From contig JAEUTY010000037.1 of NCBI GenBank assembly GCA_016787805.1, positions 1-52,887 of the forward strand: a DNA stretch of 52,887 nucleotides. The letters run 5' to 3'. Under the pieces are notes generated by a model. The model was given only the letters and a program-made list of their open reading frames with translations. It had not been told where the DNA came from and did no database searches. A program made the position numbers and the translations under genes. Positions 18,801-25,442 of this stretch are shown in pieces (within the stretch, counting starts at the first letter, position 1; each line of letters begins with the position of its first letter). Source of the stretch: Flavobacterium sp. Lineage in GTDB: Bacteria; Bacteroidota; Bacteroidia; Flavobacteriales; Flavobacteriaceae.

Positions 18801-19410
18801 GGGTGCATGGGTTTCTTTTGAGGGTGTGTTTAATCCTCCAATCTTAAATAGTAGTGGTACTATGTACTGGAGCCCAGGTTATGTTATCCGTAATGGAAAC
18901 ATTAGTGCTGGTAAACTAGATGAAGTTGGAGTTGGGCGATGGAAAAAGATTAAAAAAGGTGGTAGTGGGCCAAGTTGGTTTGATTTAGGAAATGGTGCTT
19001 TGGGAACTTATTTAACGGCGCTTGATAATTATGCAACAGCAAATGCTGGTAAAATATACAAGTATGGTAGCAGTGGAATATCTAATGTAGCACTAACTGA
19101 GGCTAATGCCTTAAGAATGCTTGGAATTGCAAAAAGAGCTCAAATTCTTGGGAACACTATTGGTATTGGAACAGGGCTTTATTCTTTATACAAAGCAGAA
19201 AAGCAAAGAAGGGAAACTGGAGAAATAGATGTGAAAGGATATTTGGATGGGTCAATGGGCGTAATAGGAGGAGTTGCTGGAACAATTGTTACATTTGGAT
19301 TAATTGCTAATCCTGTAGGTTTAGCAATTGCTGGAACAGTTGCGACAATTACAGCTATTTACAGTATTGGCTCATTTGTTTATGATGTTTATCAGGCAAA
19401 CAAAGATTAA
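12853..19410 (+). CDS. Giant RHS/YD-repeat protein, probable polymorphic toxin
   Basis: A 2185-residue protein. It starts with a signal peptide (ending YIAKGQ), then an N-terminal region of ~950 residues with early YD-like repeats, and near residue 996 the FFDGLGRPVQEIAS and IEYDMFGRRAKSYLPF motifs typical of DUF6443. Numerous YD repeats follow (YEYDVLNRLK, YDYRNRLVEK, YSYDANGNML), then the RHS-associated core (FRQYDNAIGRFVGID ... NNNPIFWADPSGL, ending near residue 1931). RHS shells enclose a C-terminal toxin that begins just after this core. Here the ~254-residue tip has a Gly/Ser-rich part and a strongly hydrophobic, glycine-rich segment at ~2136-2180, suggestive of a membrane-active effector. 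The small membrane protein 4 bases downstream fits an immunity partner. Confidence 0.88.
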   Translation: MKKIIFTITLLLTLYIAKGQNFDISADYPQITHPEPSVSSLMRFEEIPVSNYTGIPNVNVPFFTIPTRSKDIVLDLSIGYHPSSVAMDEVAGDCGLGWSLFSGGTISRTAVDRPDEYSGYEQVNKNDIYQFNFMGNTGRFYISKDAQGLLNLRIIENPGSKLVINLDYNQATSIINSFTIYDDSGYKYLFDVIDTQVYNSRIGTPLNIYKSGFHLSAVYDNNGKELISFSYDNYTQNTNNPSFSNNYKRAKEITVNGYGKVTYEYSTGTNLTYSLYTRLSQLLLKDVSNTVVKKIKFFYNGNNLIKVENCDNAETKKETYEFRYKTDISGNSLGTFVADEWGYSLYKPNCLFSYPIENVTENVGKKYCTNGVLYEMKTPTGGSIHFDYESNTFSYYNLDTNGQWVLVNTPENYYDEQHLENYTVNSALYHEFTGNGQNTVTFTVPGTGTTPIEYYVNVDPTLYTIANIDTAIYSSYLEPNQTEFYPSFVLTGQGYNYQPLALYKTTNNFCMGELVYLIPGQTYTFSIGAFGDSNKKGTLHLTKRENKPNPSMINYGGGLRIKRISYFDKNITDYYQNTEYYNSSGVYPSKEKLYSYNLFDLPNRSSGVIVYPDFDADTNSRVKREPVGYKNVTVYETGNGREEYTYTTPFDFGQVGTSQNALNVVYYDYKRGLLTKKRTYSSTNALLNEFEFAYDYVETPNSTVFFDNPALNERLGWSKLTQKISRLYFPNSTDPVTVTENYIYDDTIRKVITHTQSNSLGETLKTQTTYHVGNSSFSQNRIAEIEKIETFRGTELLFTQKNNYGNAWYNNSSYLPNVMSNSKGTQALENRFRYNMYDEYSNPTEIQKENGTITTILWGYNKTLPIAKIENASNAQVASALGTSNVNLMNESNLLAINNLRSNASLSGAMITTYTYIPLIGISTVTDPKGDKLIYEYDVLNRLKTVRDKNNNILNENQYYSALNNDELNWALSTNYKVATTTSVTSPNVAVANVYKTFFDGLGRPVQEIASQQSNTGKDIVNHIEYDMFGRRAKSYLPFVNSGSSLNFNTNAKDQTLNYPDYVGQFPFVENIFEQSPLNRVIEKASPGVDWNANNTDKHTIRMEYLTNTTSDAVRNFKAVASGTTLSTNGYYDEQLIDGGIFTANQLFKSVMRNENWKPTDGDNNTTITFTDKEGRQLLKRTYAVSVVNGVETYLAHDSYNVYDQYGNVAFIISPKADGAITSTVLTELCYQYRYDYRNRLVEKKLPGKQWEFVLYDKLDRIVGTGPALSPFSDATANTYGWMITKYDAFDRNILTAWMSGTATSAGRKTLQDSYNSTLLPLNESKSASNTTINYVAFRYTSAALPTSGYDVLTVNYFDNYSYTGAPTAFTTVMNDNSQSVYYNTTILPKGLLTGSWVRIIEASTTVPVRADVNYALYDYKARVIRARTDNYLTGYTQVDFKLDFAGKILYTETKHKRISTNTEIYTRDDYAYSNQDRLLTHIHKIGLTGTPQLLAKNEYDELGKLKAKRVGGTDVTTFSGLQKVDYSYNIRGWLTEINKVNNLSQGSDVRDLFAFKINYNTVDNNLNNTVNAQYNGNISEVYWRTDSDNVLRKYGFEYDNLNRLKKATYQKPNSAVPVTNSYNEMMKYDKNGNITSLQRFGDFDDAMTALQIDNLSYSYLSNSNQLKKVTDATNNTVGFNDDSDGTNDTVDDYSYDANGNMLTDQNKGILNIKYNHLNLPIEITFTGTNKKINYIYNGAGVKVKKTVTNASAINHTDYISGFQYAQTGTGTVVLQFFPHTEGYVSNTVVGGVNNYNYVFNYTDHLGNVRLSYTKDPGTNVLKILEESHYYPYGLKHAKYNIDQAFYDQCAETGQSTCIQRTSRLPYQYKFNSQEYQDEMSLNMTAMDFRQYDNAIGRFVGIDLLSELNTTINPYHFANNNPIFWADPSGLDPVEQLNSGVPWLDEMWNHTENGTNSHWSNIGGSNFQCISTSGGGGSGSGLTGAWVSFEGVFNPPILNSSGTMYWSPGYVIRNGNISAGKLDEVGVGRWKKIKKGGSGPSWFDLGNGALGTYLTALDNYATANAGKIYKYGSSGISNVALTEANALRMLGIAKRAQILGNTIGIGTGLYSLYKAEKQRRETGEIDVKGYLDGSMGVIGGVAGTIVTFGLIANPVGLAIAGTVATITAIYSIGSFVYDVYQANKD

Positions 19411-19414
19411 ATTT

Positions 19415-19774
19415 ATGATAAATTTTTATTACAAAACCTGTGTAGATTTTATGGTTAAGGCTAAATCAGTAGACAAAGAGAATTGGAGATTTGCATCTAT
19501 TATGTATTTAACATCCTTTTTATCATTAATATTTATGTCTATCTTTATTCTTGTTGAAAAGATTTTTAAAATTGAAGTATTTGCATTTAAAATGAATAAA
19601 ATAGGAATAATTATATTTTGTTTTATACCCGCATTGATTTTAAATTATTTACTTGTTTTTTACAGGAAAAGGTATATATATTTATTAAAAAATTATGAAG
19701 GAAGTAATGGAAAGTATATAATTAGATTTATGTTAGTCAGTATACTCATGACATTAATAAGTATATTCTATTAA
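19415..19774 (+). CDS. Small three-helix membrane protein, candidate RHS immunity protein
   Basis: A 119-residue protein starting at the ATG 4 bases after the RHS stop (MINFYYKTCVDF); longer in-frame starts would lie within the RHS gene. Three hydrophobic segments are visible: ~27-47, ~60-82 and ~105-119. I recognise no family. Genes in this position after an RHS tip usually encode an immunity protein, and a membrane location would match the membrane-active look of the RHS C-terminal tip. The role is inferred from position and topology only. Confidence 0.65.
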   Translation: MINFYYKTCVDFMVKAKSVDKENWRFASIMYLTSFLSLIFMSIFILVEKIFKIEVFAFKMNKIGIIIFCFIPALILNYLLVFYRKRYIYLLKNYEGSNGKYIIRFMLVSILMTLISIFY

Positions 19775-19852
19775 TTTATCAAGCGTGTTATTTTATTAAA
19801 CAAAATTTCAAAATATTGATTTTTAATAAAATTTAAAAAAATATTTTAAAGA

Positions 19853-19877
19853 TAAAGGCAGCATAAAGTTGCCTTTA
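19853..19877. terminator. Weak hairpin after the RHS/immunity operon
   Basis: An 8-bp stem TAAAGGCA (19853-19860) with TGCCTTTA (19870-19877), loop of 9, without a clean T-tract. It lies between the convergent immunity-like gene and the XRE gene. Confidence 0.4.
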
Positions 19878-19922
19878 TTGATTTAAACAATTTAATGTTT
19901 CTAAATTTATTTAGTAATCACC

Positions 19923-20141
19923 TTAAAAAAACTCCTTCACATCCACTTCCAAAACAATACAAAATCTTAGAAACAAGTTTACAGTCATTCTTTGCTCATT
20001 TCTAAAAACTCTCCGAACAGTTGTTTCAGAGCACTGAGCAGCTCTTGCAAACTCAGATTTATTCCCATTAAATTTTGAAAGGAATATTTTGTATATCCTT
20101 TCAACCAATTCAACTTCTATCTGTTCTACTTGCTTCAGCAT
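19923..20141 (-). CDS. Small XRE-type helix-turn-helix protein
   Basis: Starting at 20141 (MLKQVEQIEVELV) the product is 72 residues: a Cro/C1-like helix-turn-helix with helices around KSEFARAAQCSETTVRRVFR and a final RFCIVLEVDVKEFF that packs the domain. A longer frame to 20237 exists but its extra N terminus crosses the promoter region and looks unreal. It is transcribed away from the secreted-protein gene at 20258, with a 16-bp palindrome between them. Regulation of both directions by this protein is likely but inferred. Confidence 0.75.
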   Translation of the reverse strand: MLKQVEQIEVELVERIYKIFLSKFNGNKSEFARAAQCSETTVRRVFRNEQRMTVNLFLRFCIVLEVDVKEFF

Positions 20142-20185
20142 TGAACAAAGTAAACAAACAGAAAAATCAAAAAACTTTTTGAATC

Positions 20186-20201
20186 TCGACTTATAAGTCG
20201 A
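20186..20201. promoter_or_regulatory. 16-bp perfect palindrome, candidate operator
   Basis: TCGACTTATAAGTCGA lies 45 bp from the XRE start and 57 bp from the divergent gene. A TAGCTTTG -7 box at 20211-20218 serves the rightward gene, which puts the palindrome over its -33 region. It is probably the binding site of the XRE protein. Confidence 0.6.
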
Positions 20202-20257
20202 ATTATTTTTTAGCTTTGAATATATAATTAAAAACAAATCTTTAAAAACTAACAGTA

Positions 20258-20683
20258 ATGAAAAAAATAAAATTTTTAATAATCTTCCTATTGGTAACTA
20301 ATTCTTTAATAGCCCAAAATTTAACTTTCACTGAATTAGAAACTATAAAATCAAAGTCTTTCATTGAAATAGAAACCTTTTTGAAAAAAAAGAACTACTC
20401 TTTAGTCAACAAACAGCCAAGTTCAAGTCAATGGCAGTCAAAAGATAATTCTTCCATGATTCAATTTAATGGCAAGGGAGTTTTAGTTTATCTAACTTAC
20501 AATTATAAATCTTACACAACCTTTTTAACGAACATCAAATCTGAGTATGAATTCTCTGGAAAATCCGTTAAAAACAATGTTCCTGTTGACTCATATATTA
20601 AGAAGAAAGCGACAATCTTTACATCTATTACAAAAGATAAAACCACTAATAAAAAGATATACTCTTTGACATTTATACAATAA
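20258..20683 (+). CDS. Secreted protein of unknown function
   Basis: A 141-residue protein with a clear signal peptide (MKKIKFLIIFLLVTNSLIAQ) and a mature part of ~120 residues rich in Lys, Ser and Thr. I recognise no family. The mature region alternates beta-like segments (SMIQFNGKGVLVYLTYNY and SYIKKKATIFTSITK). It is divergent from the XRE regulator across the palindrome and is followed after 15 bases by a tiny two-helix membrane protein, so the pair is probably one transcript. An envelope role is all that can be said. Confidence 0.7.
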   Translation: MKKIKFLIIFLLVTNSLIAQNLTFTELETIKSKSFIEIETFLKKKNYSLVNKQPSSSQWQSKDNSSMIQFNGKGVLVYLTYNYKSYTTFLTNIKSEYEFSGKSVKNNVPVDSYIKKKATIFTSITKDKTTNKKIYSLTFIQ

Positions 20684-20698
20684 ATATTTTTCCTTCTT

Positions 20699-20878
20699 AT
20701 GAAAAAAGCAACTAATCTATTTGTAGTAATAATCTTTTTTTTGGTAATCTTCTTCGTTTTTTACGCAATTCCAATGCTAATTGGAGAAAAGCTAAATCAA
20801 ATCTTAAGCAACCCCTTTATCATTTTTGGAATAATAATTTTGGTCATTGTAGTAATATCCATTCAAAGCAAAAAATAA
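20699..20878 (+). CDS. Tiny two-helix membrane protein
   Basis: A 59-residue reading frame with ATG at 20699 and TAA at 20876, 15 bases after the previous stop. It starts MKKATN and has two hydrophobic segments, ~7-29 and ~40-56, joined by a short polar loop (GEKLNQILSNP), and ends QSKK. Small two-helix proteins after a secreted protein are common as anchors, toxins or immunity factors. It is too short for most gene finders. I recognise no family. Confidence 0.55.
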   Translation: MKKATNLFVVIIFFLVIFFVFYAIPMLIGEKLNQILSNPFIIFGIIILVIVVISIQSKK

Positions 20879-21067
20879 TTTTTTTAAATTTTTTTTTTTA
20901 CAACTTCTACATCAAAGTAAACGCAGTCAAAGCGAAAGTCATACCCCGACTTCCTCAAAGATTTGGGATTACCCCCGTCATTAAGTTATCTCTCTCGATT
21001 TATTGAGATGTAATTTTTATAACGGGCAAAATTCCATATTGTTTAATCTATTTAATTATAAAAATCT

Positions 21068-21412
21068 ATGGTAACAATTGTAGACTACAAATCTTTCGAA
21101 AGAGAGAATGGAGAAAAATTCTTTGGACTAGTGGTTCAAGGCGGAATTGAAGCTGTTAAAAGTCAGCAAACAGGTAAAACGTACTTTACTGCTCGAACAG
21201 TAACGGTACCAACAACATTTGATGAGTCAACTTGTAGTGGCTTAATCGGAACAAAAATTGGAGGTGTAATCAAAAAAGTAGAAACTGATCCTTACGATTA
21301 CACAGTTACTGAAACGGGAGAAGTTATTCAGCTTACTCACAGTTATGAATACATGACAGAGGAAGATAGTGTTATCACGAAAAACATTGTCCAACCTGAA
21401 TTAGTTATGTAA
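21068..21412 (+). CDS. Hypothetical protein preceding the recombination ATPase
   Basis: A 114-residue, mostly beta-strand protein without signal peptide or membrane segment (MVTIVDYKSFERENGEKFFGLVVQ ...). I recognise no family. Its position directly ahead of a Sak4-like ATPase and a DUF3871 protein, and its size, resemble small single-strand-binding or accessory proteins of phage recombination modules, but no OB-fold signature can be confirmed by eye. A weak terminator separates it from the ATPase. The 189 bases upstream (20879-21067) hold no gene that I can support. Confidence 0.6.
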   Translation: MVTIVDYKSFERENGEKFFGLVVQGGIEAVKSQQTGKTYFTARTVTVPTTFDESTCSGLIGTKIGGVIKKVETDPYDYTVTETGEVIQLTHSYEYMTEEDSVITKNIVQPELVM

Positions 21413-21433
21413 TTCTAACCAAAACAATAATAA

Positions 21434-21470
21434 AAGGGAGCTTCAGCAATGGAGTTCCTTTTTTTATATG
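21434..21470 (+). terminator. Terminator after the 114-residue gene
   Basis: An imperfect hairpin of AAAGGGAG and GAGTTCCTTT type around a 13-nt loop followed by a run of T, just after the stop at 21412. It would reduce but not abolish read-through to the ATPase gene. Confidence 0.5.
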
Positions 21471-21512
21471 AAAAAAACATATACAGTCTAATAATTTTTA
21501 ATACACAATAAC

Positions 21513-22415
21513 ATGAACATGAAATTACACAAAGCACAACGACATCAAGTCAAATTAAGACTTGGATTGTCAGGAGCAAGTGGATTTGGCAAAACTTACT
21601 CTGCCCTACTTCTTGCCTACGGAATTACTAACGATTGGAGCAAAATTGCCATCATTGATACAGAAAATGGTAGTGCCAGTTTATATTCTCATTTAGGAGA
21701 TTACAATGTTTTAACTCTTGACGAACCTTACACTCCTGAAAGGTATATTCAAGCCATTGAAACCTGCGAACTCTCTGAAATTGATGTTATAATTATTGAT
21801 AGCATCACTCATGAGTGGAACGGAAAAGGTGGCTGCTTAGAAATCCACGAGTCTTTGGGAGGAAAATTCCAAGATTGGGCTAAAGTTTCTCCAAGACATC
21901 AAGCCTTTATTGATAAAATTCTTAATTCAAGATGCCATATCATTACTACTGTAAGAAGAAAAATTGATTACAGTATGGACACAGATATGTCAGGAAAAAG
22001 CAAAGTAATTAAACATGGTACTAAAGAAGTTACGCGCGAAGGCTACGAATATGAACTAACCACAAATTTTGAATTAATCAATGACAAACATCTGGTAAAA
22101 GCTAGTAAAGACAGAACGGGCTTATTTATGGGCTTCCCTGAGTTTATTGTATCATCAGAAACGGGTAAAAAACTTATTGAATGGTGTAATTCAGGAATCT
22201 CATTAGAAGATGTAAAACTTGAAATCAAAGAAGCAGATTCTTTGGAAGCGCTAAAAGTCATCTATGAAAAATACCCAACATTAAAAAAATCAACTCATCC
22301 TTTGATTATGCAACGTAAAGAGGAATTAGAAAATGTATCCTCTCAACTTGTAATAAATGATGAAATTGTTCAACCTCAAAACCTAGAAACCAATGGAACT
22401 AGTAATCAACAGTAG
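21513..22415 (+). CDS. RecA-like ATPase of the Sak4/phage AAA type
   Basis: A 300-residue protein with a RecA-fold ATPase at the N terminus: Walker A GASGFGKT (residues 21-28), the IAIIDTENGSASLYS segment and a Walker B at IDVIIIDSITHEW. The layout, with no N-terminal RecA extension, fits the phage Sak4 group, which promotes single-strand annealing together with an SSB protein. The C-terminal ~80 residues are poorly structured. It overlaps the next gene by 23 bases, so the two are translationally coupled. It probably serves recombination or replication of the island or a helper phage. Confidence 0.78.
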   Translation: MNMKLHKAQRHQVKLRLGLSGASGFGKTYSALLLAYGITNDWSKIAIIDTENGSASLYSHLGDYNVLTLDEPYTPERYIQAIETCELSEIDVIIIDSITHEWNGKGGCLEIHESLGGKFQDWAKVSPRHQAFIDKILNSRCHIITTVRRKIDYSMDTDMSGKSKVIKHGTKEVTREGYEYELTTNFELINDKHLVKASKDRTGLFMGFPEFIVSSETGKKLIEWCNSGISLEDVKLEIKEADSLEALKVIYEKYPTLKKSTHPLIMQRKEELENVSSQLVINDEIVQPQNLETNGTSNQQ

Positions 22416-23373
22416 CATCAATGAGCAAGTGGTAGAACCCAATGAAGTAATAACCAACGCATCAGGTTTTATCGAAGCCAATACACAAAAAGTAAGCTTA
22501 GAACATCTAAAGAATGATTGTATCATACCCGTATTTTCTAAAGACAACGAAACAACCATTTCGCATTACCAATTCATCAGCAAGGCGTATGAAGTTGTAA
22601 AAGAATTATTCCCTGATTTCAGTCCAAAAGAACCCGAAATTAGAGTTTCACACCAAATCAAAGGCAGAACTCCTAATGCTATTGGCAAACCTGCCAAAGA
22701 GCTTCTAGAAGAAGAAAAAACGCTTTATTACGAACGCTGTGCTTTTTTGATAGAACTACATCAAAACAAAGAGATAGTGAACGGAAACACCCTTACATTG
22801 TCTGTAGGAGGCGTACGCTCGTACAATCAGGAAAATCTTTACAGTAAGAAAACTGTAGAAAAATTCAAAATCTTTATTGGTTACCAAAACAAGGTTTGCA
22901 CGAATCTCTGTGTATCAACGGACGGTTTTAGCAATGAAGTTAGAATAGCATCTGTTAATGAATTGGGAGCAAATATGACAAATTTGTTTAGTAGTTACGA
23001 TAGAATCCAACATCTTCAATTGATGGAAAAAATGGGCAAATACCACCTGAATGAACAACAATTTGCCCACTTAATTGGTAAAATCAGAATGTACCAACAT
23101 CTAGAAAAAGAAGGCCAGAAAGCAATACAGCCTTTTCTTTTAAATGATGGTCAAATTAATTCTGTTGTAAAGGATTATTTCCATTGTCCTAATTTTTCAC
23201 GCGATGAAAATCAAAAAATTTCATTGTGGAACCTTTACAATTTGTTCACTGAGGCAAACAAAAGTAGTTACATAGATTCTAACTTAGAGCGAAATGTAAA
23301 TGCATACGAGTTTGTCAATTACATAGGGAATTCACTTCAAAACGAACAACCAAATTGGTTCTTATCATTATAA
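22393..23373 (+). CDS. DUF3871 family protein
   Basis: A 326-residue protein matching my memory of DUF3871: the central ISHYQFISKAYEVVKELF, EIRVSHQIKGRTPNAIGKPAKEL, GNTLTLSVGGVRSYNQENLY and KFKIFIGYQNKVCTNLCVSTDG segments are typical of this Bacteroidota family found in mobile elements and related in style to DUF932 plasmid proteins. The molecular role is unknown. The first ~30 residues are variable. It starts inside the end of the ATPase gene, so the two proteins are likely made in equal amounts. Confidence 0.78.
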   Translation: MELVINSSINEQVVEPNEVITNASGFIEANTQKVSLEHLKNDCIIPVFSKDNETTISHYQFISKAYEVVKELFPDFSPKEPEIRVSHQIKGRTPNAIGKPAKELLEEEKTLYYERCAFLIELHQNKEIVNGNTLTLSVGGVRSYNQENLYSKKTVEKFKIFIGYQNKVCTNLCVSTDGFSNEVRIASVNELGANMTNLFSSYDRIQHLQLMEKMGKYHLNEQQFAHLIGKIRMYQHLEKEGQKAIQPFLLNDGQINSVVKDYFHCPNFSRDENQKISLWNLYNLFTEANKSSYIDSNLERNVNAYEFVNYIGNSLQNEQPNWFLSL

Positions 23374-23441
23374 TAATATAGCTTTATTGGACTATTTATT
23401 TTGTAAAAACACCAAACAAAAAGTAATTATTGTTAGAAAAA

Positions 23442-23690
23442 ATGAACAGAAAATACTTAGCAGAATTGCTAAAAAACTGCTCTCCAAAAGTTATTTATGT
23501 AGTCACTTGGAATAATATTCTTAAAAAAGTCTTCTGCCCATTCCAGGTGCTTGTATTGAATGACATTGGAGAGCTGTCAAAACACCAAGTCGTTTGGGTA
23601 GAACAAGTCAAAGTAACACCCGAATTAAAAACAATTTTTATCATCAATGGTAATGCCTATTACTATTATCATTTTGATATAATTATATAG
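23442..23690 (+). CDS. Small hypothetical protein
   Basis: An 82-residue protein (MNRKYLAELLKNCSPKVIYVV ...) with ATG at 23442; a TTG at 23430 would add four residues. It has no signal peptide or membrane helix and I recognise no family. It follows the DUF3871 gene by 68 bases and ends at the edge of the 531-bp repeat-rich spacer. A function in element maintenance is possible but unsupported. Confidence 0.55.
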   Translation: MNRKYLAELLKNCSPKVIYVVTWNNILKKVFCPFQVLVLNDIGELSKHQVVWVEQVKVTPELKTIFIINGNAYYYYHFDIII

Positions 23691-23784
23691 CTTTTATGCT
23701 GTATTGGAGTATGCTGTATTTTGTATAACCAAACTTTTGAGAAGGTCTCCATTATCAAAAACCACTGAAAATGTAATTAGCTAG

Positions 23785-23833
23785 TTCAATTTACTTCCAC
23801 AAATAATACTTTTTTTGTGGAAAGTAGGTTGAA
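23785..23833. repeat. Long imperfect hairpin
   Basis: TTCAATTTACTTCCACAAA pairs with the complement of TTTGTGGAAAGTAGGTTGAA, about 19 bp with two wobble pairs and one bulge, around a short AT-rich loop. Confidence 0.6.
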
Positions 23834-23924
23834 TTGACAATAAAAGGGTTCGTTTTTTTACTCAAAAACATTCAAAATAGCTATTAGTAGGTTCGCTTTT
23901 TGTTAAAATTTATGGGCTTTTCTA

Positions 23925-23955
23925 TTGACAAAAGATACGAAATGTTGTATATTTG
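23925..23955 (+). promoter_or_regulatory. Promoter followed at once by a terminator-like hairpin
   Basis: TTG at 23925-23927, a 20-bp spacer and TATATTTG at 23948-23955 match the flavobacterial consensus. The predicted start lies only a few bases before the hairpin CGCCTCCAAAAGAGGTG, so most transcripts may end very early. Confidence 0.65.
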
Positions 23956-23961
23956 TGTAAA

Positions 23962-23990
23962 TCGCCTCCAAAAGAGGTGTCTTTTTTTTT
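23962..23990 (+). terminator. Terminator-like hairpin with T-tract
   Basis: A 6-bp stem (CGCCTC with GAGGTG) around CAAAA is followed by a T-tract of about ten bases. It is an attenuator or the 3' end of a very short RNA, upstream of the helicase gene. Confidence 0.6.
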
Positions 23991-24221
23991 CTACATCTAG
24001 AAAAATCCTATCAACTAATTTTTAAAATAGTATTAACTTAAAAAAAGGTATTGCCTATGGTATAACTATTACATAATATTTCCAATTCAATATGAAGATG
24101 TATTGAATCTCAATGCTTATTAATTAAAATATTGATAAGTATAGTACGGTAAAACTCTCACCAAATGGAAGACGGATAAAATAGAGATGAAGAGAGTTTT
24201 TATAACACAAATAATAATAGA

Positions 24222-25337
24222 ATGAAAGAAAACTACTTAAACAAAAAGTATGATTTCAGATACAATGAAATTCTGGGGAGAACCTTTTATAAAGAAAAGG
24301 GCTCCGAATCCAATTACCAATTGTTGGAAAATTTTAAATTCAATTCAATCAAGAGGGAACTAGACAATAATCAAATACCGTCAACTTACTCAGATCTACG
24401 GTGTTTGTTAGCATCCGATTATGTTCCAAAGTATAATCCATTTGTTGAATATTTCGAAAACCTCCCTCAATGGGATGGTAATACAGATTACATCGCTCAA
24501 CTCGTGGGGACGGTTAGGACAACAAGCCAAACAGATTTTGAATGGGCCTTTAAAAAGTGGTTAGTCGCCACAGTTGCATGTGGATTGCATGCCGAAATAA
24601 CGAACCAAACTGTTTTGATTCTTACAGGAAAACAGGGAGCAGGTAAAACAAGTTGGCTAAGGAAGCTTATGCCAGAACAACTTAAGGAATATTTTTACAG
24701 CGGTAATATAAATCCATCAAACAAAGATACCACGCTCTTGATGTCGGATAAGCTAATCATAAACTTAGACGAATTGGCATCCTTGAATAAAAAACAAATA
24801 GAGTCATTCAAGGAAATGATTACAAAGGATATTATTACTGAAAGACGTGCATACGCTCATTATGCAGAAAATTATATCCGTAGAGCTTCTTTCGTAGGAA
24901 GTTCAAACCATAATGAGATACTTATGGACGTTACAGGAAATAGGAGGTTTTTGTGTTTCGAAGCAACGGAGATTAATTTTGAGCATTCGATAGACATGGA
25001 TATGGTTTACAGCCAAGTAATGCACATTCTAAATTATACTGATTTTAATTGTCATTTCGACAAAGATGATATTAAACGCCTTGAAGAAAACAACAAAATG
25101 TATATACAGTCTTCGGAAGAAAATGATTGGATTGAGGAGTTGTTTACGATTGCGGAAGATGGAATAGGTGTTGAATACCTTAACGCAACCGATATCATCA
25201 ATTATATAAAAATCAAGAAGAATACTTATCAAAAAATCGATGTCCAACAAATTGGCAAGATTATGACGGCAAAGGGCTTTGTCCGTAAGAAAATTAAAGG
25301 AAGCTGGAAGTATATAGTTATTAAAAACATAGGGTAA
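24222..25337 (+). CDS. VirE/VapE-type helicase (SF3-like ATPase)
   Basis: A 371-residue protein with the virulence-associated E core: an N-terminal YNPFVEYFENLPQWDGNTDYI, Walker A GKQGAGKT at residues 136-143, the Walker B-like LIINLDELASLNKKQIESFKEMIT, and the sensor segment RASFVGSSNHNEILMDVTGNRRF. It then has a C-terminal winged-helix-like end (VQQIGKIMTAKGFVRKKI). VirE/VapE helicases replicate mobile elements, commonly phage satellites and integrative islands, and often carry a primase domain, which is absent here. It lies behind the repeat-rich spacer, which supports a replication role. Confidence 0.85.
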   Translation: MKENYLNKKYDFRYNEILGRTFYKEKGSESNYQLLENFKFNSIKRELDNNQIPSTYSDLRCLLASDYVPKYNPFVEYFENLPQWDGNTDYIAQLVGTVRTTSQTDFEWAFKKWLVATVACGLHAEITNQTVLILTGKQGAGKTSWLRKLMPEQLKEYFYSGNINPSNKDTTLLMSDKLIINLDELASLNKKQIESFKEMITKDIITERRAYAHYAENYIRRASFVGSSNHNEILMDVTGNRRFLCFEATEINFEHSIDMDMVYSQVMHILNYTDFNCHFDKDDIKRLEENNKMYIQSSEENDWIEELFTIAEDGIGVEYLNATDIINYIKIKKNTYQKIDVQQIGKIMTAKGFVRKKIKGSWKYIVIKNIG

Positions 25338-25442
25338 GAAGGCAGGTAGGTAGGCTATTTCAAAACTTTTAAAAACAACACTAAACCAAAAACAAAAATT
25401 ATAAATGTAGCTTGCCCACCCACCCTAAATAAAGTAAAAATC

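Larger units (their letters stand above)
23691..24221. other. 531-bp noncoding region with direct repeats and a long hairpin, candidate element origin
   Basis: No credible gene. It holds two copies of TATGCTGTATT 15 bp apart (23695 and 23710), a ~19-bp hairpin with G-T pairs and one bulge (23785-23833), two GGTTCG(C/T)TTTTT repeats (near 23848 and 23890), a strong promoter (23925-23955) directly followed by a small terminator, and a final hairpin (AAAACTCTC at 24152 with GAGAGTTTT at 24190) just ahead of the helicase gene. Iteron-like repeats beside a VirE-type helicase fit a replication origin or control region; this is inference. Confidence 0.45.

Noticed and set aside
23911-24024. A 37-codon gene in the candidate origin region
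   Set aside because: It runs through the promoter and terminator hairpin and has no recognisable features.
25338-25442. A long inverted repeat between the helicase and GIY-YIG genes
   Set aside because: The apparent arms (near 25350 and 25415) match only partly after gaps and do not form a continuous stem.
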